Assembly: GCF_042453785.1 (NCBI RefSeq)
Contig: NC_091673.1
Span: forward strand, 5,110,501-5,174,500
Length of the DNA stretch: 64,000 bases
Direction: 5' to 3'
Source: Malus domestica
Taxonomy: Eukaryota > Streptophyta > Magnoliopsida > Rosales > Rosaceae
The position numbers and the translations under genes were made by a program. Positions 56,737 through 64,000 of the stretch are shown here, one piece after another. Every line of letters starts with the position of its first letter. Positions within the stretch are counted from its first letter, which is position 1. The notes under the pieces were generated by a model that did not search any database, was not told where the DNA came from, and saw nothing but the letters and a program-made list of their open reading frames with translations.

Positions 56737-58916
56737 TTTGTTGACCCAAAATTTTGGCAGTGGCTGAAGAGAGAGAAAGGCACTCCATTTCATTTTGATA
56801 TAACGGCACACATGATGGCTATGACATCAACTTGATTTGTGAGTGCTGACGCGCGTGTACAAAACGGGAGATAAAAGTATAACCTATTCGTGCCGCGCGT
56901 GTGAAAAACGTGTTAGCCTTTCGAGTACGAATTAGACGTGGGAGGGAAACACTACGTGAACGCAGAAAAAGGGATAATTTCCATTTCTTTTTTCTTTTCT
57001 TTTTTTCTTTTCGATCCAGTACGAATTAATTCCTCTAGATTACCCAAAAGTAACTGTCTGGAAAATTCTTGGGTTCATTTCATTACAGCAATCTAACGGT
57101 GATCATTGCTCTCGAATACATAACTGACTGAACTGAATAATATACCTACTTGAGTCTATGCCTGATATTACAACCACCACCAAGATTGACAGTCGAACCG
57201 CCAGCCAAGCCACCTCATTCATTGACACCTCCACCACCTTGATACAAAACAGAACCGCTTCCAAAGCCACCCCATTCATTGACACCTCCACCACGAGCAA
57301 AGCCACCACCTCGGGACACAACATAACCACCACCAAAGCCGCCACCTTCACTAACACCCCCACCACGAGCAAAGCCACCACCAGGATTGCCTATCGAACC
57401 GCCAGCAAAGCCACCTCCTTCACACCATATGAAGAAGACCTGCTAGCCGAATACCTATGGAATAAAATAATTGGAAACCCATGTCCAATAACAGAGGCAA
57501 CTTCCGAGATATCGTTGGGAGGGCAGGCTTCGTGTCCTTTGATGATTCCTCTAGGTAAACAAAAATAAACTACAACATCATACTATTTTTGTTATTATTT
57601 AATTAACTCATGAATTCCTATTTTATTAGAGTTGTTCAAGTTTGGAGTTCTGAAGAATACTGGGTATTTCTATATCCTGATCGAGGCTGGGATTGAAGAA
57701 GCAAGCGTAAGGCCGTGCTATTCTAGGCTCTGGAAGCTTGCAGGTGAACAGACTGTGTAGTAATCGAGTATTACAGTAGGTCATGCCAAAGAATGGGATT
57801 ATCATATGTTTGGGGCGCCTCCAGGTCTGGAACCTGCATTTCAAATGATCGAATACCGCTTGGATCCGGCCATTGTTCCTCTGGAAGTATTTGGTCATTC
57901 GAAATGCGTGTTCCAGACCTAGAGGCACCCCAAACATATGATAATCCCATTCTTTGGCATGACCTATTGTAATACTCGGTTGCTGCACAGTCCGTTCACC
58001 TGCAAGCTTCCAGAGCCCAGAATAGCACGGCCTTACGCTTGCTTCTTCAATCCCAGCATCGGTCCCAGCATCGGTCAGGATATAGAAATACCCAGTATTC
58101 TTCAGAACTCCAAACTTGAACAACTCTAATAAAATAGCAATTCATGAGTTAATTAAATAATAACAAAAATAGTATGATGTTGTAGTTTATTTTTGTTTAC
58201 CTAGAGGAATCATTAAAGGACACGGAGCCTGCCCTCCCAACGATATCTCGGAAGTTGCCTCTGTCACTGGACATGGGTTTCCTATTATTTTATTCCATAG
58301 GTACTCGGCTAGCAGGTCTTCTTCATATGGTGTGAAGGAGGTGACTTTGTTGGCGGTTCGACAAGCAATCTTGGTGGTGGTTTTGCTCGTGGTGGGGGTG
58401 TCAGTGAAGGTGGCGGCTTTGGAGGCGGTTCTGCTTTGTATCAAGGTGGTGGAGGTGTCAATGAAGGAGGTGGCTTTGCTGGCGGTTCGACCGTCAATCC
58501 TGGTGGTGGCCGTAATATCAGGCGTTGACTCGAGTAGGTATATTATTCAATTCTGTATTCAAGAGCAATGATCACCGTTAGATTGCTGTAATGAAATGAA
58601 CCCATGAATTTTCCAGACAGTTACTTTTGGGTAATCGAGAGGAATCAATTCGTACTGGATTGAAAATAAATGGAAATTATCCCTTTTTCTGCGTTCACGT
58701 AGTGTTTCCCTCCCACGTCTAATTCGTACTCGAAAGGGCTAACATGTTTTTCACACGCGCGGCACGAATAGGTTATACTTTTATCTCCCGTTTTGCACGC
58801 GCGTCAGGACTCACGAATCAAGTTGCTGTCATAGCCATCATGTATGCCGTTATATCGGAATGAAATGGAGTGCCTTTCTCTCTCTTCAGCCACTGCCAAA
58901 ATTTTGGGTCAACAAA
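56737..58916. repeat. Palindrome B: 2.2-kb inverted repeat with NAC-like arms
   Basis: Left arm 56737-57862, spacer 57863-57887, right arm 57888-58916. The arm ends (ttgttgacccaaaatttt / aaaattttgggtcaacaa) and the flank around cacgtagtgtttccctccca are reverse complements. Each arm holds, from outside in, an AT-rich flank, the Gly-rich minisatellite and the NAC-like piece. The spacer is the same as in palindrome A apart from one base. The minus-strand 58123-57626 and plus-strand 57158-57568 NAC-like frames remain open but are fragments. Confidence 0.9.
57158..57568 (+). pseudogene. NAC-like fragment fused to minisatellite frame, palindrome B left arm
   Basis: 136 open codons: a Thr/Ala-rich repeat-derived stretch runs in frame into SFTPYEEDLLAEYLWNKIIG and ends SLGGQASCPLMIPLGKQK before a stop inside a probable intron (donor CTAG|GTAAAC). 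It corresponds to 48054-47596 on the minus strand of copy 1. Reading-frame conservation across copies may simply reflect recent origin. Confidence 0.4.
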
Positions 58917-61191
58917 CTAAAATATTCCACTGACAACGTGGACCCCCCAGTTAATAATAAACTAGCATATAGGCACACAAACTGTGTGAGAAAAGTTTTT
59001 ATTTTTATTTTTGAAATAAAAGGATAGAAGAAGAGAGTGATAGCGAATGTGGAAGTGGGTAGTTTTTTTTTTTTTTATATTTTAGAATAAAAATAAAATT
59101 ATTTTCACACACAAAGTGTGGGACAATGCTAGTTAGCTATTACTTTGGCGAACAATTGTTTTAGTCTAATTTTTTTTATTAACTTTTCTGAAATGACTTG
59201 TAGGGAGTTATATTAATTTAATTTTACAACCATTTGTCGAACAATTATTTTGGTCTAATTTTTATTGGATTAATTTTCTGAAGTGAATTTTAGGGAGTTA
59301 TTTTAATTTAATTTTAAGAATATTATAGCTAAAAGAAGTTAAATTTTTACATAATTTGCAAAATCACACACAGAAAATGTTTGACTCTGAAAAAGCCAAA
59401 TATGTTTGTTAAAAATGTTTGAGAACAAGTAAGGTTAATGCTAAAGAGACTAAATTTGTAGACAAAGTTTTGAAAACTAAAGGATATGAACGTTGATGAT
59501 TGATTGATTACTTAAACATTGATAAACATATTCATTCTTATTGGTAACACATTATTTAGTTTTCAAATTTAGTCTCTAAATTTAGTCTTTCTAGCATTAC
59601 CCAACAAATAATTGTCAAGTCTACAAGAAATTGAGTTGCGGCTCTGGGTTCGATAACTATTGGATCCGGGTTTTTTTTCCTCATTTTCTTAATAGAGTTG
59701 GGAATCGTGATCGATGGAGCCAGCTCGATAACGGTTTCAACTCTCGTGTGCAACGTGTAAAAAATTATCACCGGATGCTAGTGGTCAATAACAAATTTTA
59801 TGCTCGTATTTCATACGGCACGTCTTCAGTTTGATTTCTGGTGTGGTGAATCATAAGATGATGGTCAAAGAAGGTTGAAATGTTTTTGTGAGTCTTTCGA
59901 GGCCCGAAAAGGTGGACGACCGTGATGAAGCCACCAACTGATCTCATTTAAAAAAAAAACAAAATCTTAATCTACCAATCTTCCATCAGTTAACTTTATG
60001 CCAAATCCAAAATTCATGTTATGATGAAATTGGTCCTTCCATTGTCATGCCAATCAACCACTGGCAGGAGAAATTTTTAGGTGTTCCCGTCACCCCACAT
60101 CACCATCACACTTGGTGTACCCATCTAATCAGGGGATGCCACGTTTCCCATTAAAGTGTTTTTTTAATTGATTTTCTTAAAAAATAAATCAGAAATATTT
60201 TTTAATGGAAAACGTGGTATCTCCTGATTGGATGGGTACACCAAGTGTCCATGGCGATGTGGGGTGACGGGAACACCTAAAAATTTCTCTACTGGCAGGG
60301 CTAGTAAAGGCATAGAAGAGTCGCTGGATTTTTCTCACTTTTATTTGTATTTTTTTTTTGGTATATCAAATTTCTCTAAATTTTGACCCGTCTGGTCCAT
60401 TTAAAAATATGATACTTTGATTCTTTAAACCATATCATTAGCGATATCAAGCTCTAACTCTTTATTTATAGAATTACTAACATATACTTTCTAAAAATTA
60501 TTACTAATTGAAATATCCTTATTCTTTGATCCATATCAAGCTCTAACTCTCCTTAGACGAAGTTGGTTTTTATTTTTAGGAAAACTAATAAAAAAGACTT
60601 AAAAACTTTAAGTTTTAACGATAAGGACAAAATAAAGGGTGCAGTGAATAGTATCATGATTGACTTTTTAGTGTAAAAAGATGATTTTTCATTAAAATGA
60701 ACATTACAAGAAGTTTTTCGTTAAAGTTCCATTTTTCTTTTTCTCTTTATTATATCAGCTAATCACTGATTAATGTAATCAACTAACACTTATTATGCAA
60801 TTCCTTTTGAGATCAGAGTAGCAACATGCTTCTGGGCCTCAGACGGGGTATTTTGATATGGATCAAAAGAAACTAAAAATTGAACTTATTTCAAAAGTCA
60901 AAAGTCACTAAAAATTAAACCTATTTCAAAAGTAGACTTATAAAATTGGACCTATTTCAAAATTTCCCATGAAATATCACAGAATACTAGGGCTCCATCT
61001 CCTGCTAAAAAAACAAAGACTACTAATAGCCAACAGCTCCTATGGTTAACTACTTCACTCTTTAATCTGCACTAAATTTTCCATTAATGTTGTACCCAAA
61101 ATTTGGAGACACATAATAACAGGACATACACAACGAACGATTAACATCAAACCATCATCATTTGCACTTTAAGGTTCCCTTAGTGTCCCTA
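58917..61191. other. Intergenic, WHIRLY1 copy 2 3' side
   Basis: Homologous to 48490-50765. No gene; it holds shared MITE and SINE copies plus one new MITE. Confidence 0.6.
60068..60289. mobile_element. MITE present only in duplication copy 2
   Basis: The ends GAGAAATTTTTAGGTGTTCC and its exact complement at the right continue inward as an almost perfect hairpin (gtcaccccacatc / gatgtggggtgac, ttggtgtacccatc / gatgggtacaccaa). ACTGGCAG flanks both sides (60060-60067, 60291-60298), with one extra T at 60290. Copy 1 has a single uninterrupted accactggcagggcc near 49660-49675. Confidence 0.92.
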
Positions 61192-64000
61192 CTATCTGCT
61201 CCATTCAAAATCTCCTCCGTATTTAATACCAGAGTTAATGGCACGGCCCGAATCTTCTGGTTTTATGGAGTTTGCATAGGCATGCCAACCTAAAATGTAC
61301 GGCAAGATAAACTGCAAAGAACAGAAAACGTATGAGTCCTAACCAGTAAGGATTCAGCAAATGCAGGTATGTTTTATACAAGGATAATTGGGTGGGTGGA
61401 TGAGTGTGTGAGAGATGGAGGAGGAGGAGAGAGAGACATCACACATTGAAAGCTGATTTGAGAACAGCAAATTCTGCTCTGGTGATAGGAATATAAATGC
61501 TCTCGTCCAAGTTGATAAGCTTGTTTTGAACACCTTGATTATGCCATAATGATAACAGCAATATATGTTAAAAAAACTTAAGCACCCTCCAATAAGTATA
61601 GTAAATGGCTTGTGTGCAATAAAATTGTGCTGATTTAACAGAAACTATACGTTGGAAACAGACCTCGCCTAAAAAAACGTCATCACCTAAATTTCTTCCA
61701 TGTATTGCATATCCATTGTTTAAACATGCAGCATAATGGTGTTTAGTTATAAACTTTACCGCTGAAAAGTCTATAGCTTGATGAATAAATGGGAAAAGTT
61801 TGCCAAAAGCATTGATGTACCAACGATTGACTATACTTTAAATGACTGAAAATTTAAAAATCGCAGCATCAACTTACATATTATGGCATAATAAGGTGAA
61901 GATAAATATATGTAATGTTCGCCACCAAGATTTCAAGGATAAGACAATTACTGAGGTTAAAGAAATGGCCAGATCCGTCTGGAAGAGGCTCCACCTTCAA
62001 TACCTTCCTGACCTTGCCCTCATCACTGCAAAACAAAACATTTTAGTACATATTACATCACTTACATTCTGCACCATCAACAAGTCGGAGATGCACGAAA
62101 GTATAATCATGTATATTTACATATCTGTCATCAGATGTTCATATCATTAGGGATAGACTATCAAACTTAGTACAGTCACAATGAACAAATACTTGTCCCA
62201 CTCTGCTTGTCTAGATATCTTAATAATTTCAAAGAGAAAATGAAGACATTTGTATTGAATACCAGATTATTACTGTTCCATATATCACCACATGAGACCA
62301 CCGGTTATTGCAGTCACTCAGATTCAATGAATGCTGATTAAGAGAACCATATACAAATAATCCAACACAGGCAACACCACCACTGTTACTGAAATCCATG
62401 ATAACACAAAGAAAGGGGGAGAGTGAAGGAGTTACCTTTTCCCCTTATAAGTATCATGGAAAAATTCAAGGGACTCCTTTGAGCCAAGGCTAACCAGGCT
62501 TCCAATTTCTGTCACTGATAGCGAGAATACCTACACAAACCAATTGTTGTTTTGCATAATTAATGATCATTATAATTACAAAGTTACAATTATAGTAAGT
62601 GGCCATATGCACTTAACAAAAGGTTTTATTAACGGTGGACTGGTATGCGGTAGCCATACACCTCAATGTTTTTAATGGAAGTATTATGTAACGACTAGCC
62701 AATAATCAAAGTTATAGGATTTCACAATTTGGAAACAGAGGCTATACAAAGGAAATATTTGACCATTGACATTACTAAAAGTTTTCAGTTCTTATCATTC
62801 TTGTAAATTCATTATTCATATGAGCAAACGCAGCATGAATCACCTGCTTTCTGCTCCAGTCATATACACGAACACCTGCTGCTGGAGCAAACTGAAGTAG
62901 CACAAAACCTTCCCGGGAAAGTTTGAATGCCCCTGACTGTCCGGGACACCAAACCATCAAAGAACCATAACATATTAACGGTTGAGAAATTATAATCTGG
63001 CCAAAGAACCATATTCTTACAACGAACTAAATAAGGCATCAATCAAATCAAACATACATCCAAGGGGGTGAACTCTGGAGCTTTGGGCTCTACAGTAAGA
63101 GCTGCCTTTCCCTTGTATATCGAGTGACCCACGTAAATCCTAGGTGCCATCCCAGTCACTACACACATAAACCAAACAAATACATTTATGAATCACACTA
63201 TAAAAGGTCGTACCCAGTGCACAAGGCTCCCGCTTTACGCAGGGACTGGGAGAGGTGAATGTCGGCTAGCCTTACCCCATTTATGGAGAGGCTGCTCCCA
63301 AGTCTCGAACCCGAGACCTACCAAATTCTGCCTAGCCATCATTAAACTGGTTCATCAATTTGTAAGCTTTAATCGCTCAATATCCCTGTTTGGTTGCACA
63401 GAAATTAAGTTCCCGTTTGGAACTGCTTCCATAATAAGCACTTCTAATCATGCAGAAAAATTTATTAAAAACCCAAGTGCTTCACAGAGCAGGTGCTTCT
63501 CCCGAAAGCATTTCTACAACCAAGAAGCGCTGTCGATTGTCAGAAAGCACATTTAGAGATTGCATAAACAATCCCAAACCGGCCCTAACTTCAAAATGGT
63601 CAAATTCAACCCTGTCCTTCATGCTAATTGGGCTCCTAATCTAGCCAAACAGCTACACAACACTCAATCAAGTGCAAAATTTTCATGCTTTCTTACTCTT
63701 CATTCGCTCAGCTACATGTAACCAAACAATCCCTTAACTCTATCCATTTCCAAACCATTTTTCTACAGCAGCACAGGATAAAATAGTCCAAGGACAGAGT
63801 AAGTACCTCCGGCGGGAGTTTGCGAAGCAGGAGAAGGCTTGTTCGGGGAAGCGGCGGTGCTGGTTCTCTGCTGGTCGAAATACTCCGACTGGCGACATTT
63901 CAAGGAGAGCCTCTTCGTCGACGAGCTCGGACTCGGAGCGAAGCCGAAGGTGTTGGTGCTGAAAACCCTACCTCTACTGGAGAGCTGCGAAGACAGGAAC
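61192..64000 (-). CDS. WHY1: WHIRLY1-type ssDNA-binding protein, copy 2, cut by window end
   Basis: Exons 63807-64000 (partial; the start codon would fall near 64065), 63058-63158, 62844-62936, 62436-62530, 61952-62025, 61445-61533 and 61192-61311. Each lies exactly 10,426 bp from its counterpart in copy 1, with the same splice sites and identical residues wherever compared, introns included. All visible exons are open. It would be a second functional WHIRLY1 if the duplication is real and the promoter is included. Confidence 0.92.

Larger units (their letters stand above)
57888..64000. repeat. Direct segmental duplication, copy 2 (continues past window)
   Basis: Counterpart of 47336-53574. 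Differences from copy 1 before 61.18 kb include the MITE at 60068-60289 found only here, absence of the 49781-49933 MITE, loss of a roughly 60-bp stretch near 60430 and of small doubled phrases. Confidence 0.93.

Overview
The window is nuclear DNA of a flowering plant. Genes have short GT-AG introns, and the repeat set (Cassandra, Copia, Ty3/gypsy, hAT, Harbinger, many MITEs and tRNA-derived SINEs, including an Au-type SINE) resembles that of apple/pear-type Rosaceae. That assignment rests on remembered repeat families and was not searched. No CRISPR array, operon or prokaryotic feature is present.

Layout: 1-3.8 kb is a gag/protease-only gypsy element whose 3' LTR is inserted in a Harbinger-type Myb/SANT ORF. 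5.1-7.9 kb (+) is a complete LRR receptor pseudokinase. 8.5-11.5 kb (-) is a complete RAD6-type ubiquitin-conjugating enzyme with a 5' UTR intron and GA/CT microsatellites. 11.6-18.7 kb is repeat-rich and gene-poor, with a Cassandra solo LTR carrying a clean target duplication, a second solo LTR, two SINEs and several tandem or inverted repeats. 18.7-27.7 kb is a pentatricopeptide-repeat pseudogene split by a Copia element with 588-bp LTRs. A 4.8-kb hAT transposon sits inside the left LTR and itself holds what looks like a captured exon of a sphingosine kinase gene.

27.7-32.6 kb (-) holds two tandem paralogues of an SnRK1 gamma-type four-CBS protein with an unusual Gly/Ala-rich insert. 33.5-37.2 kb (-) is a group IIb WRKY factor with an apparent GC-AG intron. 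37.2-44.2 kb is AT-rich and gene-free. 44.2-48.1 kb holds degenerate NAC-like sequences, one forming a large palindrome. 50.8-53.6 kb (-) is a complete WHIRLY1-type gene, and 54.5-56.6 kb (+) is a frameshifted DnaJ-type zinc-finger gene that ends where a second NAC-like palindrome begins.

The palindrome plus WHIRLY1 block occurs twice as a direct repeat (about 47.3-53.6 kb and 57.9-64.0 kb, running off the window end). The WHIRLY1 halves look identical, while the flanking 2-3 kb differ by many substitutions, indels and mobile-element insertions. This sharp identity step is the most striking feature of the window. Functionally the intact genes are ordinary housekeeping or regulatory ones (ubiquitination, energy-sensor kinase subunits, a transcription factor, plastid ssDNA binding); the novelty lies in duplication and transposon structure.
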